Assembly: GCA_009746045.1 (NCBI GenBank) | Contig: RPFO01000213.1 | Location: forward strand, 8,497,814-8,559,813 | DNA from: Mesostigma viride | Lineage: Eukaryota; Streptophyta; Mesostigmatophyceae; Mesostigmatales; Mesostigmataceae | DNA length: 62,000 nucleotides | Direction: 5' to 3' | Part shown: positions 1-12,100 of the stretch, piece after piece | Layout of the letters: each line of letters begins with the position of its first letter | Numbering within the stretch: the stretch's first letter is position 1 | The notes under the pieces: model-generated | The model's input: the letters and a program-made list of their open reading frames with translations, nothing else | The model's database searches: none | What the model was told of the DNA's origin: nothing | Position numbers and translations under genes: made by a program

Positions 1-1416
1 GGTTGAACCGTGCCATATTGTCGGCAAACCCTCCGGACTCGAGAATGTCGGCATCAATGTCGGGGTCGGCGATCGGGTTGGACGCGGTGGTGACCACACC
101 GGAACCGAACAGGGACTCTGCGTGCTCGGCGCGTCGGATCAGGTACACGAGAGTGGGCGCGTACAGCTGGCGCATGCACCGCGCGAGCAGCGGCGGCAGC
201 AGCGCGGCCACAGACACGGCGATCACGGTGAGCCAGTAGGCGGGGGAGACCAGGAGGCGGGCCATGATGTAGTACATGCCGCCCCACACGAGTGTCGAGA
301 CAAACAGGTTGAGACCGAAGAAGAGGGCGAGCGTGCCCCAGATGCCTGCGTGCTGGAGCAGCGTGAAAGAGCTGAGGGTGGTTGGTGGGTGGGTGGGTGG
401 GTGGGTGGTGGGTGGGTGGGTGGGTGGGTGGGTGGGTGGGTGGGTGGGTGGGTGGGTGGGTGGGTGGGTGGGTGGGTGGGTGGGTGGGTGGGTGGGTGGG
501 TGGGTGAGTGTTGATTGGTCAGACGGTCGGTCGGTCGGTCGGTCGGTCGGTCGGTCGGTCGGTCGGTCGGTCGGTCGGTCGGTCGGTCGGTCGGTCGGTC
601 GGTCGGTCGGTCGGTCGGTCGGTCGGTCGGTCGGTCGGTCGGTCGGTCGGTCGGTCGTCGGTTGGTCGGTTGGTCGGTCGGTCGGTCGGTCAATCGGTCG
701 GTCAATCGGTCGGTCGGTCGGTCGTCGGTCGTCGGTCGGTCGGTCGGTCGGTCGGTCGGTCGGTCGGTCGGTCGGTCGGTCGGTCGGTCGTCGGTCGGTC
801 GTCGGTCGGTCGGTCGGTCGGTCGGTCGGTCGGTCGTCGGTCGGTCGGTCGGTCGGTCGGTCGGTCGGTCGGTCGGTCGGTCGGTCGGTCGGTCGGTCGG
901 TCGGTCGGTCGTTCGATCGGTCCGTCGTTCGTTCGTTCGTTCGTTCGTTCGTTCATTCGTTCGTTCGTTCGTTCGTTCGTTCGTTCGTTCGTTCGTTCGT
1001 TCGTTCGTTCGTTCGTTCGTTCGTTCGTTCGTTCGTTCGTGTTCGTTCGTTCGTTCGTTCGTTCGTTCGTTCGTTCGTTCGTTCGTTCGTTCGTTCGTTC
1101 GTTCGTTCGTTCGTTCGTTCGTTCGTTCGTTCGTTCGTTCGTTCGTTCGTTCGTTCGTTCGTTCGTTCGTTCGTTCGTTCGTTCGTTCGTTCGTTCGTTC
1201 GTTCGTTCGTTCGTTCGTTTGTTCGTTGGTTGGTTGGTTGGTTGGTTGGTTGGTTGGTTGGTTGGTTGGTTGGTTGGTTGGTTGGTTGGTTGGTTGGTTG
1301 GTTGGTTGGTTGGTTGGTTGGTTGGTTGGTTGGTTGGTTCGGTCGTTCCATGGTTCAGTCCGTAGGTCGGTCCGTACGTTGGTCCGTCGGTCCGTCCATC
1401 AGTCGGTCGATTGTTC

Positions 1417-1494
<78 letters not shown>

Positions 1495-3143
1495 TGCGTG
1501 TACGTGCACGCGCGTGTATGTGTGTGGTGGTGGAGGGATACAGGAGGATGCAGGGCAGGGAAAGCATGGTGAAGCGACAAAGAGTTGGCCAAAGCGTGAG
1601 GTGGGGCAGAAAGAGGCAGAGCCAAGGTGGACAAGGTGGATGGAGGTTGGGCAGAAGGTGGATTAGCATCAGAAAAAGTTCATAATAGAGAAGAACAAGG
1701 AGTGACACCTTATCTTCCTAATCGCGTCAACTCACAGTGTCCCCACGGCCATGGTGCTATAAATATAGCCAGCTGCTATATTTATACGGCCATGGTGCTA
1801 TCAGCTATATATACACCCAGAAGGGTGGCAACAACTGTCGTGATGGCAAGCACCCACTATGCCTCCAAGGCCACGCGACTACAAATAAAACCAAACCGGC
1901 GACTACAAATAGAACCAACAGCGACCAAGGTGGCGAGCAGGTAAGCACTCACTGCGTCTCCGTGGCCACCGTGAGCGTCTGCACGATGATGCATGCGGTG
2001 AAGGCAACCAAGCTGAGCGAGTGCAGGTCGCTGATGCTGTCCGATGCGAGCCAGAGGGTCATGTAGAAGATCACGACCGCCTGCGCGCCGACAGATAAAG
2101 GTAAGTGAAGCAAGTTGGATTTGGGTAGCAAATAGGTTTGGGTTTCAGTCATTTGACTTGTTTGCATTATCTTCACGTTCCCAATCTGTCCTGCCCCGTC
2201 CACATGCTGTTCTGCCACCCACTGCATCGACAAGGCGTACACAGATGTGGCTGATCATTGTAACTGTGGGGTGGAACTCACAGCTACCCTTGGTAATGCC
2301 CCCCGCCTCCTCCCCCCCCCCCACAACCCTTTCTCAACTTCTACCATCATACGGCGCCCTTTTTTCAACGTAGGCTGCCCCTTTCTCTCCCCCCATCTTC
2401 GCAACCCTCGACTGCCTCCCCCTTCCCCCCCTCCCCCCCGATTCCCAAACGTCCACTTTCCCCCCCTTTCCCCTCTCTTCTCCAAAGTCAACTCTTCCCC
2501 CCTTTCCCCCCTCCTCTTCTCTAACCTCTACTGCCCCCGTCTTATCCTCTTCGGGCCCCCATTCCCCGGAGATTCCCCCCAGTTCGCGTCCCCCCACCCC
2601 CTTTGCCCCCTCACCTGGTACAGTGCGCGCAGCGCCCACAGCAGGAAGCTGGTGGCGTTGAGCGCGGCGCCACGCTGGCACGCGTGCAGCACGTGAGGGT
2701 GGCGGAAGACGGCCTCCTCAGAGATGTCCTTGTTGAGGCAGTAGGTCATGATGGGCAGGCCGGTGTAGATCACGTTGTACGCCATCAGGCTGAAGCTGTT
2801 GAACAGGGAGCTGCCGGAGACACCTGACTTGGAGGAGAAGCTGGCGACACATGGGGAACAGGCGATATATTATAAAGGGCGATGTTTCAGTGAGGGGAAG
2901 GGCGATGTTAGTGTTCGGGAAAGAGCGATGCTTCTGGGGTGGGGAGAGGGGGTATGGGAAGGCGTATGGGAGATGGTATGGGAAGGGGTATGGGAAGGGG
3001 TATGGGAAGGGGTATGGGAAGGGGTATGGGAAGGGGTATGGGAAGGGGTATGGGAAGGGGTATGGGAAGGGGTATGGGAAGGGGTATGGGAAGGGGTATG
3101 GGAAGGGGTATGGGAAGGGGCGGGCAAACTAAGGAGTGAGCGT

Positions 3144-3184
<41 letters not shown>

Positions 3185-6100
3185 CGAGCAGAGACAGGAT
3201 ATGGGAATGAGAGCGCAGGAAGGCGGCCGATAGAAAAACGGGTAGGGGGCGGTGGCATGGCAACAGGGCACATGGAAAGGGAGACGGGGAAGGATCGAAT
3301 GGCACACAGGCCGCAGGGAACACACGACACGACACGAGGGAGACGAAACCAGCGCCCTTCCCTCTGGAGCCATGTAAGCATGGCGGGGCCTCCACAAGGA
3401 AGCATGACGGGGCCTCCACAAGGAAGCCAGGCGGGGCCTCCACAAGGAAGCATGGAGGGGCCTCCACAAGGAAGCATGAGGGGGCCTCCACAAGGAAGCA
3501 TGAGGGGGCCTCTACCAGTAAGACCCCCTCAAGCAAGTAGAGAAAACTCTGGGCATAAGGGTGCGTGGGGGGGGCATGGGTAGAACATGCATACACGTGC
3601 AAGCTGGAGCGCTATATTTAGACCAGCTATCAAAGGGGAACCCTCTATGGCAAGTGTAAACACGCGACTGTCTCGCGAAGTGTATCCAAATGCCCATGGC
3701 TTGAGGTGACGTAAGACTGCTGCACGCGTCGCCAGCCACGTAGAACGCTTCAGCCTAGCCTTTGCCGGCGGCTAGGATAAAGCACCTCCGCGTGGCTGGC
3801 CAGGCAAGTTGCTTTATAAACAGGGACCAACACGGGTCATGCTAGGAGCGCTGCTGGGAAGGGTGCATGGCGATACATGGTGACGTACAGCAGTTGTATG
3901 AAGCATACAACGAGGGACTTGTAGAAGCTGTACTGCGCGATGAGGCTGCTCCGCAGGTACGAGTAGCGGCCGTGCACCAACAGTAGGCGGCTGAGGAAGC
4001 GGAAGCCTGCGCATCACGGATCGAGGGGGTGCGTCCGCATGGTTCATAGGCATAGCGGGTAAGTAAATAGCAGTGGACCCGCAGCAGGCAGCTGTGACAC
4101 CGGAAGCCTGATTGTAGAGTGGATAGCATGGGGGGTCACTTAGATGCATACAGCGTAAGCGTGGAGTAGCGACCATGGGCCAGAGGAAGGCGGATCGAGA
4201 AGCGGGAGCCTGGGCATCTATACGGGTGGCCAGCAGGGAAAATAACATGAGTGGATCGCGCGAGCATGACAGGGTACCGTGGGAATGAGTATGTGCAGAA
4301 GGCATGGATGGGCACATGCGCAACTGGCGTACGGACAGTGGGCCCAAAGAGGAAACCTGCGCATGTGCCCAGTGTTGGGGTTGTGTGGGTGTGCGGGCGA
4401 TCATGTGCGCGAGAATATCGGTCAGGAAGACAAAGCATGAAGGATCGTGGTGCTGCGCATGTACAAGTAGAGAGGTTCTGTGGAGAGTGACGGTGCGATA
4501 AAAAAAAAAAAATGAAAATGAGGGGGTGGGTGGGGAAGAGAGAGGGGAAACAGAACAGGCCAACCTTGCGGATGAGCCCCAGCCTAGAAAACACGTGAGT
4601 AAAATATTCTTCTACTCGACAGTACGTAGAACATGGAAGTATGCTTTAGGGGATGCCGAGTGATCCAGGTAAACAGGAAGCGCCGTCGCAGCAGCCTGAT
4701 GTTCGTGTCAGGTCCTGATGTTCGTGTCAGGTCTCTGCATCATGCGATGCAGTAATCAGCAGCAGTGGGGTAGGGCGCGCACATGTGACACAGCAGCTGA
4801 CGGTGTCGACGTGTCTCGTACATGTAGTAGTACAAAAACAGAGTCACGCCAGATTGAGTCATGGCATTGAACATGGTTTGGCAAGGCAGGTCAGGTCAGG
4901 TCAGGGCACATACGTGCGATGCAGTAGACTCCGTTGGTGATAAGTTTCTGACAGCAAAAGAACGTTCATGACTGCGATTCATTGTCACAGGTACGGCCAC
5001 ATACGTGCGATGCGGTCATCCATCCGCGGTGTTTGTTTCAACTAAATATTTTTTGCATGCATCAGGAGCACTCGTATGGTATGCAGTCGCACTTATGGGC
5101 ACGTACGCGCGATGCAGTAATCGGCCGCGCGTGCCGCCTGCAGGCCCTCCTTCCCGCTAATGCCCACCCCCACGTGCGCCGCGCGGATCATGCCCACGTC
5201 GTTGCCGCCGTCCCCGATGGCCAGTGTGCGCCGCCCGTGGCTCTTGACGAGCGCAACAATCCTGCACAGGGCGTGGCGGGGCAGGGTAGTCCGTGCACGC
5301 GATGGAAGTCAGGGCCACCGCCGAGGGCCGAGCATCCTTGATGTAACTAAGAGGTCACAGTCATTGTTGTTCTCGTCATTTTCGTAGTAGTGATCGTCGT
5401 CGTCGTCGTCGAAGAAGAAGAAGAAGAAGAAGAAGAAGAAGAAGAAGAAGAAGAAGAAGAAGAAGAAGAAGAAGAAGAAGAAGAAGAAGAAGAAGAAGAA
5501 GAAGAAGAAGAAGAAGAAGAAGAAGAAGAAGAAGAAGAAGAAGAAGAAGAAGAAGAAGAAGAAGAAGAAGAAGAAGAAGAAGAAGAAGAAGAAGAAGAAG
5601 AAGAAGAAGAAGAAGAAGAAGAAGAAGAAGAAGAAGAAGAATGGATGACTGGTGGGAATAAGACAAGGTCATGGGCTCAACCCTGCCTTCTTAGCACATA
5701 GAGGTGAATTTGGCTTACCCTTAATCTCCATTCTACGGATAAGGAAGCCGCTGCCAGCATGACACACCGAGGGGCAGACCGCTGGGGGTTCAGGTTTATG
5801 GAGGAGGAAGGAGCCATCCACGATGAGACTTTTGCCAACCAGAACCAAAAGGGCAACCTGCGAGATGTAGAGGGCGTTCCTATATAACCACCTCAGCCGC
5901 TAACCAACACACCTCGCTTGTGCAAAGGCGTTCTTATAGTACCACCGCCGCTGCCACCACCACAAAACACACCTGGCCTTCTGTGAGGGGGTCACGCGGC
6001 AGCAGATGGCCGTGTGCACTGTCTGGCTCAGGCGCGAGAAGGCCTCCAGATGGTACTGCAGCGCGATCTCCAGCGAGGCGCCATCGATCGTGAACGTCAT

Positions 6101-9100
6101 GTCCTGGCAATGGTGGTTGAGGTAGTGTGTTGGATGTTGGTGGGAATGGTGGTTGGGGTAGGTGGGGGGGTGGGGGTGGGGATGAGGGTGGGGGTACAAT
6201 AAATGCAGGGCAGGCATTGGTCGCAACTATCATGTCCTGGCAATTGGTGGTTGGCTGGGGAGGGGGGTCTGACAGGGCAGGCATAGATAGTTTAAGGTCA
6301 TGTCCAGGTGTGGGTGGGTGGTGGAGGGGAGGCCCTTCTACCAGAGGACAGTCACCCACAACCTCCCCCTACCATAGCCACATGCCCCAACCCACCCGCC
6401 CATTTTGTTGAGGACGACCTAGGACTAGAACACAATTCACACCTTCAACATGATGAATCACTTCTGCAAAGCCTAGCCCCCATACACATGTCCAACCCCC
6501 ACCTACCCGCCAGTCAAGGCTACACACGGCAACACCCCCACTCGCTTCACCGCTAGCCTTCTAACCCCACTTGACAAGCGCATCAGGGACCAGTCACCTT
6601 CCAGCCCCCCTTGACAATGGCCACAAGTTCCCTTCCATTGGCCCACTATCTTGAATGCCCAACACTTCAGCGCCTCCCAGCCAAAATTATCCTATTATAA
6701 TAGTCATTATTTTCACCAGAGCCTCACCTTAAGCGCGTTCCTGCGGCTGTGCATGGAGAACAACCACCTTCCACGCCCCTTGGCCCTGGCCAATCGATTA
6801 TAGACCTCTCACCCCCTACCTTATCACGCTTACTGCCACCTCCCGCCTTATTACACTATCACCCGCCACGTCTGTTACTCGGTCACCCCTCACCTTATTA
6901 TGCCATCACCCCTCACGCCTGTCATCCTGTCACCCCCCACCTTAAGCGCGTTGCAGGGGCTGTGCACGGTGAGCAGCACGCGGTCAAGCGCTGCGCCGAC
7001 CTCGTCCACACTAGCGCCCGCCACGCTCAGCAGGTGGCCTTGGGGAGGGGGCGAGATGAGGTTGCAGGAGAGCGCCACCTGGCAATGCGATTGCCGACGC
7101 AGGCATCAATTACCATTTCAATGCATATATTAGGGAAGTTCAGGCATAAAAGCAACACTACCATAGAGGTTGTGCATAGAGGTTATGCAAGTGTAAAGGC
7201 AACACCAGCATAGGGGCAACGCAAGCATGGGGGAAATGCAGGCATGATGTCTACAGTGTGCCCATGACCAGGAGCAAGCATATCTGCAAAAACAGGGGCG
7301 GATGCATGCAATGAAATAACTTTGGCAACTCAGGGGTGGGACGAGAACTTGATCTGTGGGAGATGATGGCAAGCAAGCAGAGCGAGGCTAGTCCAGCAGC
7401 GCTTAGAGGCCTCCCATTTCACAAAGCTATAGATATCGGAAGCTTAGTTTTGCGGGGTAGCTACAGGGGCATCATCAGCCAGTGTCTTGTCGGTAAGAGG
7501 AAGGGAAGCACAAATGACACCGTGTTGTGGGGGGGTGGACGACCCAAAGTGGTACATGCACTGCGAGCTTGCCATGCGTCGACAGGTGAAGGAACTGAAA
7601 ACGGATCGGAACAGAAAAGAACTGGAGTTGCTCTCCTCTTGGCCAGGCAGCCGGGTGTATGCACTGCTATGTAAACACTATGCAATCACTTACAGTTAAG
7701 GCATAAGCACTGCCACGCACAGGTGCGAGCACAAGGGACTCTCAGCCTTGATCAAGCATCCTGAAACGAACACATGCGCATCTTGCCCCCGTGGAAAATC
7801 CAACTTGGCTTAATCATCCTTAAAAGTACAAGTGCACCTGGCAGACGCGAAATAACAGGTCTCACTACTTTGCTAGTCAAAGAAAAGAGGACTCACCTGC
7901 ACGGCTGTGCTGTGCTTGTCGCCCGTGAGCATCCAAAAGTTAACACCTGCGCGGCGCAACAGCCGTATCGTTTCTGGCACACCATCTTGCAGCTTGTCTT
8001 CGATCGCAGTGGCCCCTAGCAGCCGCAGGTCCTGCTCCAGCAAATTGCACACTTCTGCCACGCGCCACTCGCGGTCCAGCACGCTCTGATTGGCCGCCTT
8101 GAACTTGGTGGCCCACTCCTCGTACATGGACTCGGTCAGCCGCTTGGTGGCCAGCACCATCGTGCGGAGGCCATGCTGCCCGTAGCCCTCCAGCAGCTCC
8201 CACACCGGCTGCCGCAGGGCGAGGGGGGGGGGGGGGGGGGGGGGGCGGGCGGGAGGAGTATTACATGGGTGATGATTCGGAAAGTATTAGTAGGGTAATA
8301 ACTGAGGAGAGTATTAGTAGGGTATAATTGGGGAAAGCATAATAGAGCATTTATTGCCAGTGGGCGGTTGTGGAAACACGATTGCTGATAAGGCCCAGGT
8401 TAAAGGGGTTGTTGACTCACTAACACCGGCTCTTTGCAGTGGACGTGTTAACTTAATGCGCGTGATGTTGACGGAGGTGTATTGTACTTACTCAATCATC
8501 AATTCCATGTGTGCCCGCGTGGGGAGCTCACCATGTGGGAGATGGTAGAATTGTACTATTGATCATTTATTCTTGGGGAGGGATAATCACCCGTTAAACC
8601 CCACGGGACCACACGAAGAACATCAGGTTTACCACAGGAAGCCCTAGGCATGCCCAGCGGAACATCCCGTTGCCAACGTATGCTCAGTGCCCTACTGGAT
8701 TCAAACAAATATCAAACACACAACAAACACATCGCTCGTGACCCTAACCCCGTTCCCCCGGCATGTCCTCGGTGCCCCACCTGTGGCTCCTGTTCGGTTG
8801 CTTGACCCCATGCGAACGCACGACCACATGGCCCTACTCCACCATACTCCCATGGGTGCCCCGACTCGTGCGCTCGGTGCGCCCCCTGCGTGTCCTGGGT
8901 CGGTGCACTAATCCAGGCCCATTCATACCACCCTATAACCCAGGTCCAGACACATTCATACCACGCTAAAACCCTACCCTACCCCCAAGGGTGCTTGGTG
9001 CCCCCCCCAGCGTGTCGTGGCTATCGCCTCACAACCCTGCTCTACCACATTCAGATGCCCCACCTGCGTGTCCTGGTCCGGCTTGAGGCGTGGGAAGATG

Positions 9101-12100
9101 ACCTCGTCCGCCCCCTTGGTGAGCAGCAGCAGCTGCCCGCTGCTGTTCTCGCGCACCACCACCGACATGCGTTTGCGCTCCGATGTGAAGTCCAGGGATG
9201 CCAGCAGCTCGTAGCTGGCCGCCTTGGTGCCGCGGTGGACGACTGGGGGACAAGGATGAGGCCGGAGGGAAAGAGGGGAGGGGGGGGCGGGGAAGAGGAA
9301 GGGGAGGGGGAGGGGGAAAGGAGGATCGTGCAGGCGTAAGGAAACAAGCGTGCAAGGAAAACGTAAGAAAACTTGAATGAGTTATGTTGGGAGGGTGCTC
9401 AAATGGCACGAAAGAATACTGTGGACTGGTGCTCAAGTCACATGAAAGGGTGCCACCATGATGTGGAGGGTGCCACACTAATGGCTGCGGTGGCCATCAA
9501 GTGCAATCAATGTAATAACGTTGCCCGGGCCAGGTCCTTGTCCGTGTGCGTATCGGTGTCCGTGTCCGTGTCCGTGTCCGTGTCCGTATCGGTGTCCGTG
9601 TCCGTGTCCGTGTCCGTGTCCATGTCCGCGTCCTTGTCCATGTCCGTATCGGTGTCCGTGTCCGTGTCCGTGTCCGTGTCCGTGTCCGTGTCCGTGTCCG
9701 TGTCCGTGTCCGTGTCCGTGTCCGTGTCCGTGTCCGTGTCCGTGTCTGTGTCCGTGTCCGTGTCCGTGTCCATGTCCGCGTCCTTGTCCATGTCCGTGTC
9801 CTTGGCCTCATCCTTGGCCCTGGCCTTAGTCAAGGGCAACGCCAACCCCAACCTTTACCCCCAGCCCAGCCCAGCAAGCATACTGTAGGGGAACACCAAG
9901 GCAGCGGAGCGCGCCAACACACCGAGCTGTGTCCCATGACGTTCCTGAAACACGGTCCCCAGCGCCTTGGCCGCGAGAACCAGAGCTTCTTCGTCGGGGG
10001 ACGCGGCGCGATACGAGAGGTCTGCTTGCTCTTCCCTGCAAGCCAAGGACCGCAGGGCGAGGGAGGGCAGGGTAGCGCGGGGCGGGGAAACGATTAACCG
10101 CATTGACAGTGTTAAGATGTATCGCGTGAAACCATAAGAGTGTGTTGCGTGAAGTGTGTCAAGGCGATGGGGTGGGGGAGTCAAGGCCAGGCAAATACTA
10201 GACCCCTTCTGCTGCTCGCGTGCCTCAGACTCGCACAAATTGGGAGGGTCATACAAATGTGGCCGAGTGACATGTACGGATCCTGAAATTTTTGTGTTGT
10301 CCGGGTGAGTGTTTCGCCCCTTCTGCTAAAGCAGGACTCAGACTGTACATTTCAGACTGAGGGCGCTGCAATTTTTACGCACGCTAACGTCTGCCACCAC
10401 ATTTGCTGCCACGTGGCTTAAACTGCCCCAGATATCCGAGGTCGCCTTGGACACATTCCACCCCATACAAAAATCGACGAAAAACGCAAAATCTGTACGG
10501 GGTAAAACTTGTCCTGGACACCAGGTCGTGCAAAAAGTGAAGTTAAGTGTTAAGTTAGGGCCATTTGTGCGAGATATTGTCCAGTCCAAGATGTTTGTAT
10601 GGGGCCAGCAGAAGGGGTCTACTGTCCTTTATAGAAAGTGCAGTGAGCCCCCAAGGGTACACACGAATAGCCTACACTTTACTTTTGTCGCTGCCCATGT
10701 CGATCCTACAGATATTGCAGTGGCACTGGATCGCCCGCGTATCAGCCATCGACAACAGATGTACATGCAACATGACACCAATTATTATAAGTGAGACACC
10801 TATTCCTGTTCTTGTTTGCCCCGCTAGGTCAAATACCTACCTTTGGGTTGTCAGAAACAGCTTGTCCAATAGCAACAGTGTCACCTTTGAAGCCCTTGCG
10901 AATATTACACCTGTTCATGTTGGCCCAACTGTTTGCCACAACCTTTCAAACCATCCTTCTCATGCGAGATCTGATGAGAAAACGATTGGTTTGCCCTACC
11001 TCGTGGTCGGCGTCACCGAGTTGCAGAGCGCCATGACGAGCGTGAAGAGGGACACGACCTCAGAGCCTGACGCGATGGCCTGCAGAAGCGCCGGATCTGC
11101 TGTGAGGGAAGGGAGCAGCATAACAGGAGGATGGACCGGCCCAAGCACCCAAAAGGATTGACCGGCCAAACCGCCAGCATAACCGCCTCCGAGGATAGGT
11201 GAGGTGGCTATGTTAATTTGTGGCTTTTTGGTTGGCCAAGAAGTATATTCTGAAAAAGAAAAGATCAAAACATCACAAGATAAAATACGCATCCACCGAC
11301 ACTTGCCAGGAAACATACCACGAAGGGAAGAGGGGGTGATGCGCGCACGTATAGACGACACTTTGCAGCAGACAGACGCCTTTCTTGCCATGCGGGACAT
11401 CACAACAAATGCTGGGGAATAAGGGATGTGGTGAGTCAGAGCAAGGGCAGATGGAATGGATGGTTAGACATGCTGCATGGTACCACCACTGAAGTGAGAC
11501 AATTCGCTGTCCAGCCTTTGCCCTTTCCCCCCCTTCCCTCCCCCCACCCAACTCCCACCCTGACCCCCCTCTCCCACCCCCAAATCCCCCCCCATCCCCC
11601 CATCTCACCATTCCCCCCATCCCCCATCCCCCATCCCCCCATCCCCCATCCCCCATCCCCCATCCCCATCCCCCCATCCCCCCATCCCCCCATCCCCCAT
11701 CCCCCATCCCCCCATCCCCCCATCCCCCCATCCCCCCATCCCCCATCCCCCCCCCATCCCCCCATCCTCCATATCCCCCCATCCCCCATCCCACCATCCC
11801 CCCATCCCCTTATCCCCCATCCCCCCATCCCCCATCCCCCCATCCCCCATCCCCCATCCCCCCATCCTCCCATCCCCCCATCCTCCCATCCCCCCTTCTC
11901 CCCTTCTCCGCCCCATCCCCCCCACCCGCACCCCCCCCACCACCACGCCAGCACTGCTCGTACTGTCAGCGCCGCCAATGTTGTCACCTGAGAGCGCGCT
12001 GCTCGTGTCCACTCCGTAGGCGACCCCCCCGATGACGCACTTCTTGAACACCATCTCGTTGTCGGTCAGCGTGCCCGTCTTGTCGGTCAAGATGTACTCG

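Noticed and set aside
276-1708. Repetitive ORFs rich in VGRS, TDRP, TNER
   Set aside because: Produced by tetranucleotide arrays in a flippase intron.
3388-3520. CRISPR-like array of ~24-bp repeats
   Set aside because: Units abut with no unique spacers, the host is a eukaryote with introns, and no cas gene is present.
3729-3801. Possible tRNA or snRNA from the hairpin
   Set aside because: No T-loop, anticodon arm or CCA-proximal acceptor pairing could be placed.
5376-5701. Poly-Glu or poly-Leu ORF
   Set aside because: A (GAA)n microsatellite in a flippase intron.
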